Counted from the first letter of the stretch, positions 1 through 10,374 are shown. The stretch: DNA of 64,000 bases from Papio anubis (GCF_008728515.1 NC_044983.1:133109139-133173138), one strand, 5' to 3'. Notes: generated by a model not told the origin, from the sequence alone. A program made the numbers and translations.

Positions 1-284
1 TTCCTCGTCGATGCGGGTCAGTTACAGTATCACCTCCCGGGGGAAATTTGATTGGTTCCTCTAGCCCATAGAATAGTGGTCGGTTATTCTCCAATCTGCC
101 CTCCCATAGTACTTCATAAGTAAGCATGGGATTAATCTCATTGGTAATAATCTACTAGTTTCGTGTTTCTCTCTCACTCTAGAGTTAGAAGCACAGAACC
201 ATAATCACTGAAATAAATACCATTATTGGATGTCCTACATTGTTTAAGAGACACAAATTTCTCCACAGCTCTATGCACATCCTT
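1..284. other. single-copy DNA, nothing recognised
   Basis: No repeat family, gene or RNA signature could be assigned. It may include the degraded start of the MLT1-like LTR that follows. The first 60 bases hold a few CpGs but not enough for a CpG island. Confidence 0.4.
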
Positions 285-745
285 CTACCATATGACTTCA
301 CTGCCCCTCTCAAGAAGCAAAGTCTATTTCTCCGCTACTGGAATCTGGGCTGGCTTTATACTTTATTTAGGCCAATCTGGAAAATGTGATGCCATAGGAT
401 TCCCTAAAATTAGCCTAGACCTCAATCAGCTTTGAATCTTCCACTCCGTCTCTTGTTGCCTTAAGACTGTCATATTAGCCTGGGCTGATGAACTTAAGGG
501 TGAAATAAAGGTCAGTTAGCAGCAACCCCAAAATGCCAAAGGTATTGAGTGAACCATCCAATTGAGCCCCAGGGGACTGCCACCAGAGGAGTGACCTTAG
601 GGCAAGAGAAGTAGAAAAATCATGCAGCAGATCCCAACCCAAATCACTGACCTACACAGCTGTGTGGGAAAAAATAAAGAAAAGAAAAAAAGGTTATTTA
701 AAGCTACTAAGTTTTGAAATGCAGGAACAGGTAACTATTCATGTA
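285..745 (+). repeat. ancient MLT1-type MaLR LTR (subfamily uncertain)
   Basis: The right end has the usual MaLR close: an A-rich AATAAA-like stretch followed by a degenerate form of 'taagccactaagttttg' (near 695-717). Upstream text about a coloured 'gggctggcttt' motif, a 'gaaaatgtgatgcc' motif and 'ccactccgtctcttg' fits the same LTR class. It is strongly diverged, so the start is approximate. The 69-codon frame at 226 overlaps it and is not a gene. Confidence 0.5.
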
Positions 746-1285
746 CAATTTGGCATGCCATGTCTTATGCTAAATGAAAGGAGCACTTAGAAAACATGAT
801 CACATTTACTAATTACAAATCTCCTACAATAAAAGTGTCAGCCCACAAGTACTAGAGGAAGAAACTCGATGCCAAAGAAGGTCAGCTGATTAATACTCTA
901 ATATTCCTATATGAACTATCTAGATCTTCAAATCCATGGGTATGAACTTCATAGAAATGATCATTAAAATCTGTACAAACTTAAAGAATTTTCACAAGAC
1001 TTTTATTGTATTCCTTCAAGTATATTGTGCCAAATTGGATAACCATGACAGGCACAGGATTGTCTAAATACAACCAAGAAATTGAGACCAATTAAATTGC
1101 TGCACTCTTCTATCATTAGAATATTGCAAACGTTTCTCCTTTCTACTGCTCTGTGATCTGGAGGTTTAGTAACAGAATCCATTCTTTATAAAGAAGAAAC
1201 AGTTTTCACTCATACGATGTGACTAAGACCTAACAAAGTTCATGGCAGATGAAAATCCCAGGATGCTTTCATTCAGAGAATTTCT
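746..1285. other. AT-rich single-copy DNA
   Basis: No gene or repeat family recognised. No frame of useful length is present before the Alu insertion that follows. Confidence 0.4.
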
Positions 1286-1298
1286 TAGATGTCTTTTT

Positions 1299-1484
1299 TT
1301 CTTTTTTCTTTCTTTCTTTTTTTTTTTTTTTTTCTTGAGACAAAGTTTCACTCTGTTGTCCAGGATGGAGTACAGTGGCACAATCTCAGCTCACTACAAC
1401 CTCCATCTCCCAGGTTCAAGTGATTCTCCTGCCTCAGCCTCCCAAATTGCTGGGATTACAGGCATGAGCCACCGCGCCTGGCCC
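1299..1484 (-). mobile_element. Alu with internal arm-to-arm deletion
   Basis: Reads as T-run, then 'gagacaaagtttcactctg', the right-arm internal region, then near 1431-1452 jumps straight into the left-arm text 'tgctgggattacaggcatg' and ends in 'gcgcctggcc'. The middle, about 115-120 bases covering the A-rich linker and parts of both arms, is missing. Flanking 13-base duplications TAGATGTCTTTTT at 1286-1298 and 1485-1497 show one insertion with intact outer ends. The 81-codon frame at 1242 is a product of this Alu. Confidence 0.9.
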
Positions 1485-1497
1485 TAGATGTCTTTTT

Positions 1498-1843
1498 GAC
1501 TCAGGATTATACATTTGTAGCATCATGGCTTTTCTTTCCTGTGTCTCACCTTCTCATTCTTAGTGACTTTTCCTGGCATTTTTAAATCAAGATTGGGCCT
1601 TGAGCTTCCATAATCTTAGCAGAGATTAGTCATTGGGATTCAGAAATGAGGAATTAGAATTCTAGAATTTCTAAAATTATGTTATCTTAACATACTAAGA
1701 TTATTCATAACCCTTACTCATTATTATTAATGTCTAAACAAAATGGTTTGGTAATTCAATAGCTTGAGTTTAGCAGTCTATACAAAGAAATATGGCCTAT
1801 AGCAAATATTTGAACTTTGGGAAATATCAGTGGACACCATGAA
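1498..1843. other. single-copy DNA, nothing recognised
   Basis: AT-rich sequence between the deleted Alu and the MaLR LTR. No frame, RNA or repeat could be assigned. Confidence 0.4.
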
Positions 1844-2245
1844 TGTCTTAGTCCATTTACTGATGCTGTAAAGGAATACCTGAGGCTGGGTAATTTATAA
1901 TGAAGAGGCTTATTTCACTCATCATTCTACTGGCTTTACAAGAAGTATGGTGTCAGCATCTGTTTGGCATCTGGTGAAGGCCTCGGGCTGCTTCCACTCA
2001 CAGTGAAAGGCTAAGGGGAGGTGGTGCATGCAGAGATCACCTGATGAAACAGGAAACAAGAGTGGGGAGGAGGAACCAGGCTCTTTGTAACAACCAGATC
2101 TTATGGGAACTAATGTAGTGAGAACTCATTCACTGTACCCTGAAGGGAGGGCACTAAGCTATTCATGAGGGACCCATCGCCATGGAGCTCTGTGGGTTGA
2201 GGCTGGCCTCCCACCTGGGAGACAGGGATTAACCTGACTCTCACC
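1844..2245 (-). repeat. MaLR LTR (MST/MLT1-like), minus strand
   Basis: Starts with 'tgtcttagtcc', followed by 'ctgaggctgggtaattta' and a polyadenylation region in reverse, which is the reversed 3' end of a MaLR LTR. Further on are 'ccaggctctttgtaacaac' and 'agaactcattcac'. The 5' part of the LTR fades near 2245 and looks truncated. The 62-codon minus frame here is not a gene. Confidence 0.7.
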
Positions 2246-3046
2246 CTTACAGTATTGGTGGTAATGTTGTTGTTATACCTTTTTAACACAGCGTACACAG
2301 GATTTACCTCAAAATCAGAAATGCATTTAGTATTTTAAAAAGTTTTTTGATTTGTAGCTCTTTATTAAAATTCTAGAGATGTTAGACCCTTAAATAGATA
2401 GATAAATTGATAAAGACACATACTTCACATACAGATATCTTTTCATAACCATTATTTCATTAAGTCTCACTTACCTGCCTCTCCAAGATATTATTTGTAT
2501 AAATTTGTCTTTCTTAGCTCAAAAAAAAAAGTTTTCTTGATTGATTTTTTAAATGAAAATATCTTACAGAAAAAAAAAACCCTGGATTTGTTGGCTTCCA
2601 TTGAAAATATTGTAGGAAATCTGGGAACATAAGCCAACATTTCCATTTAAACATGTTGGGAAGTTGTTTATTCATCAATTGCCTTCTTAAGATAAGCTAC
2701 TTACCCCTCACTCACCGCAGCACATTCCACTCATCATGGTACCCCTACTGTTGATACTTCATGTCAAGGGAACTTACCATTGAATGACACAGTTATGTCT
2801 TCAATCACTAAAGAAGTAAATCCATCTCGCTTCAGTCATGTATATAACCTACTCATTCCCTTTAGGACACACACTGGAAATTCCTAATATTGTCAACTGA
2901 TGAATCTTCACTTCTCATACCCTGAGTATTTAGTCCCCTTAACAATTGATGTAAACAAAAGTGACAATCTCAACTTCTCTTTTTTCCTCAAAGTAATTTA
3001 TCATTTTTAACACAAACAGATATTCTATGCCAGTAACAATCCATAC
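2246..3046. other. AT-rich single-copy DNA
   Basis: Long A/T-rich stretch with short A runs (2521-2530, 2570-2578). I see no gene, RNA or dated repeat in it. Confidence 0.4.
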
Positions 3047-3668
3047 AATAGTTTCTCAAACTTGAGAAATTGCAGGCTTCTTTTAAAGTAGAAAATATTG
3101 TGACTTTTTGTATTTTAATTATTTTCAAACAAAACACTTAAATACATTCTTTATGCTTTGAGCTATTTTGCATCCCTGTAGCCAAAACAGATTTATCAAT
3201 TAGATATAAACAAAAGTATAAACTGATACAACACTAAGAAATAACACAAAGCAATGAAATAGGTGATGCTGTTTTGTTGAAGAAAAACTCTTCTTTGTCA
3301 TGTGAATATATTTTTGAGAAACAAGCTCTTGTGAGTCTGCCATCCCTGTACTCTGCAGGGTGAACAAGTTTCCCAACACTCTAAAAACGTGTATTTATAT
3401 ATTGTGTCATATTCTCCTTAAGTCACATACATATTTAATCTCATTAGACAATGGCAATTAAAACAATTCTCCTTGGTTGCATCACTCTCATAAACTGAAT
3501 GGTTTCTCAAATAATATGGCAGTCCTTCCATCAAAACTGGTCATCTCAATGGTACAAAAATTCTTTGCATCAAGCTTATCAATACAAATAGAAAAAAATA
3601 ATTACAAATATTTATATAGGACTTAGGAATTCATGGCTTGATAACCTAAGGTTGAGGAACATTGCTTT
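3047..3668. repeat. possible old hAT/Charlie-like DNA transposon
   Basis: The left edge reads 'gtttctcaaacttgag' and the right edge 'aggttgaggaacattgc'. These resemble the imperfect terminal inverted repeats of hAT-Charlie elements (TTTCTCAA ... TTGAGAAAC). The interior is AT-rich with no open frame. No clear 8-base target duplication is visible, so this is tentative. Confidence 0.3.
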
Positions 3669-3914
3669 AAGTTTCATCTTTGGCAAGATATCAGCAATTA
3701 TTCCATGGATTTGCTGTCCTCATTGCTATAAAAACATCCAAAGAATTTGGTCTTTCTGGACAAGGATAAGATCATGAAAGAGAACCATCAACAAACTCTA
3801 TATTGATGAGTTGTGTTTAGATTCTAGTTCTTCAAATTGAAGACTCCACAAAATAATTTTCAGCCTAATTATGAGCCTTGATGAACCTGACTGGCCGTTG
3901 AAAGAGACCACTAT

Positions 3915-3983
3915 TCCTCAAAAAGTTAAATAGAGTTATCATATGACTGAGAAAGTCTATTCCTATTTTCCCAGAAGAATTAA
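3915..3983 (+). repeat. old L1 (L1M) ORF2/3' region, left piece
   Basis: Contains 'cctcaaaaagttaaatag' and 'tatcatatgactgag', which match the conserved run near the end of L1 ORF2. The element is interrupted by an Alu and resumes at 4238. Confidence 0.7.
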
Positions 3984-4214
3984 GGAGATCGAGACCATCC
4001 TGGCTAACACGGTGAAACCCCATCTCTACTAAGAAATACAAAAAAAAAAAAAAAAAAAACTAGCCGGGCGAGGTGGCGGGCGCCTGTAGTCCCAGCTACT
4101 CGGGAGGCTGAGGCCGGAGAATGGCGTGAACCCGGGAGGCAGAGCTTGCAGTGAGCTGAGATCCGGCCACTGCACTCTAGCCTGGGCTACAGAGCGAGAC
4201 TCCGTCTCAAAAAA
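3984..4214 (+). mobile_element. 5'-truncated AluY, Old World monkey AluYR type
   Basis: Begins inside the left arm at 'ggagatcgagaccatcc', losing about 67 bases of the 5' end. It carries 'ctagccgggcgaggtggcg' and 'gagatccggccactgcact', where human AluY has 'attagccgggcgtggtggc' and 'gagatcgcgccactg'. The central A stretch is expanded to about 20 A. It sits inside an L1M copy. No target-site duplication is visible, and the A-tail runs into a TA microsatellite. Confidence 0.9.
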
Positions 4215-4237
4215 TATATATATATATATATATATAT
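4214..4237. repeat. (TA)n microsatellite at Alu tail
   Basis: About twelve TA units directly follow the A-tail of the truncated Alu, a common place for microsatellites to arise. Confidence 0.9.
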
Positions 4238-4618
4238 TTCTACATAAAAATGTATACAGGAATATTCATAGCAGCATTATTCATAAAAGTCAGAAACTGA
4301 AAACAATCCAAGTATCTATCAATTAATAAACTGATAAGCAAATATGGTATATCTAAGCAATATAATATTATTTACCCGTGAATATGAATAAAGTACTGGC
4401 ACAATATAGATGAACCTTGAAAACATTATGCTAAATGAAAGAAGCTAGACACACAGGGCATATTTGTTTTATTCCATTTCTATAAAATGTTCAGAATAGA
4501 AAAATTCATAGGGACTGAAGGAAGATTGTTAATTTCCAGGTATTGGCGGAGGGGGGAATTGAAAATGACTGCTAAAGAGTAAAGTGTTTTTTTGTTTTGT
4601 TTTGTTTTGTTTTTTGTC

Positions 4619-4654
<36 letters not shown>

Positions 4655-4785
4655 ATAAGATAAAAATGTTCTGAAGTTAGGTAGTGGTGATGGTTGCACA
4701 AGCTTGAGAATATGCTAAAATCCACTTGATTGTTCACCTTAAAATAATAAATTTATGGCATATGATTCATATCTTCTTAAACAAA
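4238..4785 (+). repeat. old L1 (L1M) 3' end, right piece
   Basis: Continues the L1 split by the Alu: 'catagcagcattattcata', 'gatgaaccttgaaaacatt', 'aaatgaaagaagctagac', then the 3' UTR with 'gtggtgatggttgcacaa' and a final AATAAA-like region near 4745. There is no open ORF2 frame. A TTTTG run and a TG microsatellite lie within it. Confidence 0.85.
4586..4650. repeat. (TTTTG)n plus (TG)15 microsatellite
   Basis: TTTTG units at about 4586-4618 are followed by an uninterrupted TG run at 4621-4650, inside the old L1 3' end. The 85-codon minus frame here reads through the CA run and is not a gene. Confidence 0.9.
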
Positions 4786-5019
4786 AAGCATACACATTTT
4801 AAAAATAATCTCTAATGAGACTTTCACAAAGTATTCCAAAAACATGAGCCGAAATTTTCCAGACAAAATATTTGTAAACCATCTAGACACAGTACAAAAG
4901 AATTAGCATGTCTTGATGGCAGGTTTTATGTGAAACAGAGCTGTATACAAAGTAAAAATAAAATCCAACTGGCAGCAGATTATTAATCTCTCTTTCACCA
5001 TTCTAAGGAGCTGGATTCA
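4786..5019. other. single-copy DNA before THE1 element
   Basis: Short unassigned stretch between the L1M end and the THE1 element. No features recognised. Confidence 0.4.
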
Positions 5020-5385
5020 TGTATCAGTCCATTTTCACGCTGCTAATGAAAACATACCCGAGACTGGGCAATTTACAAAAGAAAGAAGTTTAATGGACTT
5101 ACAATTCCATCTGGCTGTGGGGGCCTCACAATCATGGCAAAAGGCAAGGAGGAGCAAGTCACGTCTTGCATGGATGGCAAGAGGCAAAGAGAGAGAACTT
5201 GTGAAGGGCAATTCTTATTTTTAAAATCATCAGATCTCATGAGACTTATTCACTATCAGGAGAAAAACATGAAAAAGACCCGACCCCAGGATTCAATTAT
5301 CTCCCACTGGGTCCCTTCCACACCACATGGGAATTATGGGTGCTAAAAGATGAGATTTGGGTGGGGACACAGCCAAACCATATCA
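5020..5385 (-). repeat. THE1 3' LTR
   Basis: Runs from 'tgtatcagtcc' to 'ccaaaccatatca', the reverse complement of a THE1 LTR (TGATATGGTTTGG ... TACA). At 366 bases it is full length. On the minus strand the AATAAA-type signal and LTR end lie at the low-coordinate side. It is the 3' LTR because the purine-rich tract lies next to it at 5386-5410. Confidence 0.93.
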
Positions 5386-5410
5386 TTCTGCCCCAGCCCC
5401 TCCCAAATCT
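5386..5410 (-). other. THE1 polypurine tract
   Basis: On the minus strand, purine-rich sequence containing 'gggaggggctggggcagaa' abuts the 3' LTR. In retroelements this tract primes plus-strand DNA synthesis; the role is inferred from position. Confidence 0.65.
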
Positions 5411-6220
5411 CATGTATTCACATTTCAAAGTCAATCATGCCTTTCCAATAGTTCCCCAAAGTTTTAACTCATTTCAGCATTAACTCAAAAGTCTACAATC
5501 CAAACTGTCATCTGAGACAAACCGCCTCTGCCTATGAGCCTGTAAAATCAAAAGCAAGTTAGTTACTTCCTAAATACAATGGGGGTACAGGCATTGTTGG
5601 GTAAATACAACTATTCCAAATGGGAAAAATTGGCCTAAACACAGGGGCTACAGGCCCTATGCAAATCCAAAATCCAGTGGGGAAGTCAAATCTTAAAACT
5701 CCAAAATGATCTCCTTTGACTCCATGTCTCATATAGAGGTCATACTGATGCAAGAGGTGGGTTCCCATGGCTTTGGGCAGCTTCAACCCTGTGGTTTAGC
5801 AGAGTATAGCCCCCTCCTGGCTGTTTTCACAGACTGGTGTTGTGTCTGTGGCTTTTCCAGGCACATGGTGCAAGTTGTCAGTGGATCTACCATTTGGGGA
5901 TCTGGAGGATGGTGGCCCTTTTCTCACTGCTCCACTAGCCAGTGCCCCATTAGGGACCCTGTGTGAGGGCTCTGACCCCACTCCTTTCTGCACTGCCCTC
6001 ACAGAGATTCTTCATGAGGACCCCGCCCCTGCAGCAAACTTCTGCCTGGCCATCCAGGTATTTCCATACATTCTCTGAAATCTAGGGGGAGAATCCCAAA
6101 CCTCTGTTCTTGACTTCTGTGCATCCACAGGCTCAACACCATGTGGAAGCTGCCAAGGCTTGGGGCTTACACCCCCTGAAGCAACAGCCCAAGCTGTACC
6201 TTGGCCTCTTTCAACCACAG

Positions 6221-6835
6221 CTAGAGTGGCTGGACTGCACACAGCACAGGGACCCTGGACTGGCCCAGGAAACCATGTTTTCCTCCTAGACCTTCAGGCC
6301 TGTGATAGGAGGGGCTGCTGTGAAGACTTCTGACATGCCTGAAGACATTTTCCCCATTGTCTTGGGAGTTAACATTTAGCTCTTCATTATTTATGCAAAT
6401 TTCTATAGCCAGCTTCAATGTCTCCTCAGAAAATGGTATTTTCTTTTCTATCACATTGTCAGGGTGCAAATTTTCAGAACTTTTATGCTGTGCTTCCCTT
6501 ATAAACCTGAATGCATTTAACAGCACCCAAGTCACCTCTTGAATTCTTTGCTGCTTAGAAATTTCTTCTGCCAGATACCCTAAACCATCTTTCTCAAGTT
6601 TAAAGTTCCATAAATCTCTAGGGCAGGGGAAAAATGCAACCAGTGTCTTTGCTAAAACATAACAAAAGTTACCTTTGCTCCAGTTCGCAACAAGTTCCTC
6701 ATCTCCATCCAAGACCACCTCAGCCTGGATTTCATTGTCTATATCATTATCAGCATTTTGGTCAAAGTCATTCAGTAAGTCTCTAGGAAGTTCCAAACTT
6801 GCCCACATTTTCCTGTCTTGTTCTGAGCCCTCCAA
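6221..6835 (-). pseudogene. THE1 gag-like open frame (retroelement relic)
   Basis: A 204-codon minus-strand frame, ATG at 6835 and stop at 6221, lies just downstream of the 5' LTR where THE1 keeps its gag-like sequence. The predicted protein is acidic near its N-terminus (DFDQNADNDIDNEIQAEV, about residues 24-41) and has a cysteine/tryptophan-containing centre ('CPRDLWNF', about residues 71-78) and a Ser/Pro/His-rich C-terminal part. I see no zinc knuckle, protease or membrane segment. The frame is uninterrupted although the two LTRs have diverged by about 15%. MaLR gag-like frames are remote relatives of ERV-L gag; whether this one is ever translated cannot be told from the sequence. Most likely it is an inert relic that has escaped stop codons by chance. 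The real coding start could lie elsewhere. Confidence 0.6.
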
Positions 6836-6907
6836 ACCATTCCAACCTCTGCCTGTTACCTAGTTCCAAAGTCACTTCCACATTTTTGGGTATCTTTTCA
6901 ACAGCGC

Positions 6908-6931
6908 CCCACTCTACTGATACCAATTTAC
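6908..6931 (-). other. THE1 primer-binding-site region
   Basis: On the minus strand, immediately after the 5' LTR, the sequence reads 'aaattggtatcagtagagt', in the position of the tRNA primer-binding site. Its role is inferred from position; I do not assign the tRNA. Confidence 0.5.
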
Positions 6932-7299
6932 TGTATTAGTCCATTTTCACACTGCTGATAAAAGCATAACTAAGACTGGGTAATTTACAAAAGAAGGAAG
7001 TTTAATGAGCTTACAGTTCCATGTGGCTGCAGAGGCCTCACAATCACGGCAGAAGGCAAGGAGGAGTAAGTCACATCTTACATGGATGGCAGCAGGCAAA
7101 GAGAGAGAACTTGTGCAGGGAAACTCTCATTTTTAAAATAATTAAATCTCATGAGACTTATTCACTATCACCAGAATAGCACAGGAAAGACCCACCCCCA
7201 CAATTCAATTATCTCCCACTGGGTCCCTCCCATAACACACGGGAATTATGAAAGCTACAAGATGAGATGTGTGTGGCGACACAGAGCCAAACCATATCA
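6932..7299 (-). repeat. THE1 5' LTR
   Basis: Full-length 368-base LTR from 'tgtattagtcc' to 'gccaaaccatatca'. It is the promoter-side LTR of the minus-strand THE1 element and resembles the 3' LTR at 5020 in structure, including a shared 'catggatggca' and 'gagagagaacttgtg'. Confidence 0.93.
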
Positions 7300-7777
7300 G
7301 TCCCGATGGAAGGAAGCCATTTTAACAGGCATGATGACTAATTATCACAATAATTCTTCCAAGAGAAAGAGTAAGCTTATTTGTTTGTTTGTTGATTTGT
7401 CTCTTTGTTTATTTTTCCTGAGAGTTATCTAGCACATCATGACTGCTTCCTATTTCTGATACACCAGAATGAAAAATAAAAGCAAAAGGAATATGCAAAA
7501 ACTTGAGGTAGGGTGAAGGAATGTAGAAGCTTCATAAGATTTTTTTTAAAAAACAGAAATCTCACTGCCAAGCAAAGCAAGGAAAAATATTTTAAAACAA
7601 AACTATATCAGGCAAAGCAATTATGGTTCCTTTGATGATTATCCAAGGAGAATATTTTATTCTTTCTTGTTTATGTGGTTTCAGGCTGTTTTTAGCAAAC
7701 TGATGGTTTTGACTGCATGGAAAATTCAATTAAACAAGTGATTCATCTTTCCTTTACAAAAAATCCTGACTGGCCAT
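7300..7777. other. single-copy AT-rich DNA
   Basis: No gene or repeat recognised between the THE1 element and the MLT2-type LTR. Part of the 93-codon frame starting at 7151 runs into it from the THE1 LTR and is not a gene. Confidence 0.4.
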
Positions 7778-7867
7778 TGTATTCATCAGGGCTTTTCAGA
7801 GAAACAGATAGAAAGAAAGATAGATTGATAGATCAATAGATTGATAGATATCTAACAGATCTATCTC

Positions 7868-7899
<32 letters not shown>

Positions 7900-8473
7900 T
7901 GATCTTGTTAGTATTCCCTGCCTAGATAAATAGGGCCATCTATCTATATATCTGTCTATCTATCTATCTATCTATCTATCTATTCATCTATCTATCCATC
8001 TATCTGTTGATATGGTAAGGGACAGAAAGAAAGATAGACAGATTATGTGGATTGGCTGATGTGATTATATGGAGGCTTGAGAAGTACCACAATCTACTGT
8101 CTGTAAACTGGAAAGCCAGGAAAGTCGGTGGTATCATTTAGTCCACATCTTGTCAAAAGCCCTGGAAACCAGGGAAACTGAGGATATAAATCCAAGTCTG
8201 ATGACAGGAGAAGATGACATGAGATGTCTCAACTCAGGCAGCCAGGTAGGAAGCAAAAATGGGTTGCAATGTCCCTTCTATTACCTTTCATTCCATTCAG
8301 ACCCTCAACAAATTAGATACCCACCACACTGAAAAAGTCAATCTACTTTATTGATTTCACTGATTTGAATGTTCATCTCATCTTGAAACACCCTCATAGG
8401 CACACTCAGAAATAATGTTTAATCTGAGCACTCCATGGCCAGCTAAATTGACATGTAAAATTAACCATCAAAT
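7778..8473 (-). repeat. ERVL MLT2-type LTR, minus strand
   Basis: Begins 'tgtattcatcagggcttttc' with 'agagaaacaga', then expanded GATA/TATC repeats, then 'ggcttgagaagtaccacaa', 'ccctcaacaaattagatac', 'aaacaccctcatagg' and a final 'aaattaaccatca'. These are the landmarks of an ERVL-class MLT2 LTR read backwards. It is longer than usual because of the microsatellite growth. No flanking duplication found. Confidence 0.7.
7806..8012. repeat. (GATA)n / (TATC)n compound microsatellite
   Basis: GATA/GATT-type units at 7806-7850 on this strand are followed by TATC units at about 7866-7902 and 7947-8008 with a short non-repeat spacer. The first block is roughly complementary to the later blocks, so the region can pair with itself. 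Confidence 0.9.
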
Positions 8474-8639
8474 TAACAGCTAAGCTTTTTGTTTATGTTC
8501 ACCAAAACTGATGGCCTACTTGGTGATTGTGTATGCTAAGAGTTTCTTGTAAGAATTCCACTGCAGAATTATTACTTACAGTCATCATTTCTGAATGGAT
8601 GAAGCTGAAAGACTTGCATTATTATCCCGAACAGATAAG

Positions 8640-8720
8640 AAATGGTATGTGACATAGATAAGTTAGCTGGCTTTTCTAGGTCTCTGTTAATGAAATAGAA
8701 ATAAGATCAGTTCTTCTTTT
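8640..8720 (+). repeat. MIR fragment
   Basis: Fits the MIR core 'gtgacc...caagtta...cctctct...tgaaaatgg' in a diverged form ('gtgacatagataagttagc', 'aggtctctgttaatgaaat'). Confidence 0.5.
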
Positions 8721-9134
8721 TTCTAACTCCATATTTATCTCTTGCCACCAGCATCTAACCCTTTTGGAAAAAGAGGTTTTCGTTTCAGCATTTACTGAGG
8801 CCAGTAAGTAACTCTGTCCTGACATGGATGGTAGACTTTGTCTGTCCATGGTTAGAAAACTTAGTAGGTTCGTGGTAGAGAACATAGAGTGTGTCCAAGT
8901 CAGTCTGATGCAGTTTAATTTCTTCTAGCTTCTTTAAGAAACTCTACATCAGGATTAACCCTTGGAAAAATATGCAAAGGTATGAATTCACTGAGAGAAA
9001 TAAGCATTGAACTACCATGAAAGAAAATCTGTGACCATGTCAGCTTCCTTACTGTATGAGAATCACTCTCTTCTTCCCTATTGGAAATATTGTTCATTAC
9101 TATTACAGAAATGGATGATTAAAAATATGATTTT
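8721..9134. other. single-copy DNA
   Basis: Nothing recognised. Two short minus-strand frames (8676-8885 and 8915-9097) have no recognisable domain. Confidence 0.4.
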
Positions 9135-9210
9135 ATTCTTTCTACAGCCCTAGCATTGCATATAGTACCTGGCACAGAGTATGTCCCAGTAAATATGGTT
9201 GTTGAACAAC
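9135..9210 (+). repeat. L2 3' end fragment
   Basis: 'ccctagcattgcatatagt', 'acctggcacagagtatg' and 'cagtaaatatggttgttga' follow the conserved L2 3' end (cctagcacagtgcctggca ... aataaatgtttgttgaa). Confidence 0.7.
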
Positions 9211-9988
9211 TGTTGACTTTGTAAACAACTTAGCAATAGAGCTTATGAAATGAATTATATGTCCAGAGATATCTAAAGAAAAGAGAAGGTGGGAAGGGTC
9301 AAATTATAACCTGAGTCAGGAAGGAGGGTTGATTTCTCACTGGGGTGAAGGAATGCCGGTGATCTTTACTCTACAGATTACAGATTACCTGAGAACAACA
9401 AGAAGAACAACAATGAGAACATCTCATTTTTGGAATTGTCCTTGTTGGAAATTTAGTAGGTATGAGGAATAACTGGGACTACTATTTATTGTGGCCTTGC
9501 TAGATGCCGCTGTTGTGCTGTTGCGTGGAAACACACATAAGACTGGTGTTTGCAGGTGGCTATTGGAATAAGCTGATCTATGGCAGTCAAATCATAGGTG
9601 AAGAGAAGCTGTGACCTCCTCTCTAATCTGCTCCTCTCCTGTGTCTGTGAGTCCATTCTGATGAAACAGATGTACTTGTAAAAGGGTCACATTTCATCTT
9701 CTCCTGTCTGTCTAAGTCTTTGCTTATATCCTAAATATCAATGTGATCTTCCATATTTGTGGTTTGGTCATCCATTTCGTTTCTGATCCAAAAATGCTCA
9801 TTTTTAGAGCATTCTATTTAGGACCTTTTACATCCACAGCCCACATCAATAGGCTAACTGTCATACAACACACCACAGTTGAGCACAGTTGCCAAATTAG
9901 CACTGACCTAGAGGTCCTAAGACCTGCCCATGTTCTGTAGAAATAAAGGTTTACTCCCCAACCCATCTCTTCTCCCTCCACTTTCATG
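9211..9988. other. single-copy DNA
   Basis: No gene or repeat recognised. The 65-codon frame at 9743 has no known domain. Confidence 0.4.
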
Positions 9989-10022
9989 CACACACACACA
10001 CACACACACACGCACACACACA
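9989..10022. repeat. (CA)17 microsatellite
   Basis: Seventeen CA-type units with a single CG interruption near 10011. It produces a valine/cysteine run in the overlapping 92-codon minus frame, which is therefore not a gene. Confidence 0.95.
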
Positions 10023-10374
10023 AGCCATCGCCATAATTCATGAACTCAAGAATGTTTGTTTTTACCAGGACTCCCAAATCCCTCAAAAGCACCAGACTCT
10101 AGAAACACCATTTAATTTTGGCCTCTGACTATCAACCCTACTTACTTCTCCACAGGAAAAGATATCCCCAAGCTCACTATTTAAATTATTGTACCTCATT
10201 TTTGGAAGTAATATGGCAATATCTGCAGTCTCTAGTGTTGTTCATGGTCCTTGTTTTACTTTGTTTCCAAAGCAGACACTTACTATAACAACAATAACAA
10301 TTAACCAATATTAGCTGGTGCTTTGATGTTTGCTGTCTGTGAAAAATCAGTGTTTCCACTGAAATAATTATGTT

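Larger units (their letters stand above)
5411..6931 (-). repeat. THE1 internal region
   Basis: Sequence between the two THE1 LTRs, minus strand. It holds a gag-like open frame in its 5' half (6221-6835). The 3' half (about 5411-6220) has only short overlapping frames on both strands that do not belong to any gene. The length fits the usual THE1 internal region. Confidence 0.9.
5020..7299 (-). mobile_element. complete THE1 (ERVL-MaLR) retroelement
   Basis: Two similar LTRs (5020-5385 and 6932-7299) flank about 1.55 kb of internal sequence, the normal architecture and length of a full THE1 element. Transcription orientation is leftward. By hand count the LTRs differ at about 54 of 366 aligned positions plus one 2-base gap, so this is an old insertion. 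The 5 bases outside the two ends (ATTCA and GTCCC) do not match, which is odd for an undisturbed insertion. THE1 elements have no pol or env of their own and were moved by other elements. Confidence 0.93.

Noticed and set aside
5559..6242. Several overlapping frames on both strands in the THE1 interior
   Set aside because: They overlap each other, have no family features and sit in the decayed 3' half of the THE1 internal region.
7806..8012. CRISPR-like array
   Set aside because: Simple GATA/TATC microsatellite without unique spacers, in a primate genome.
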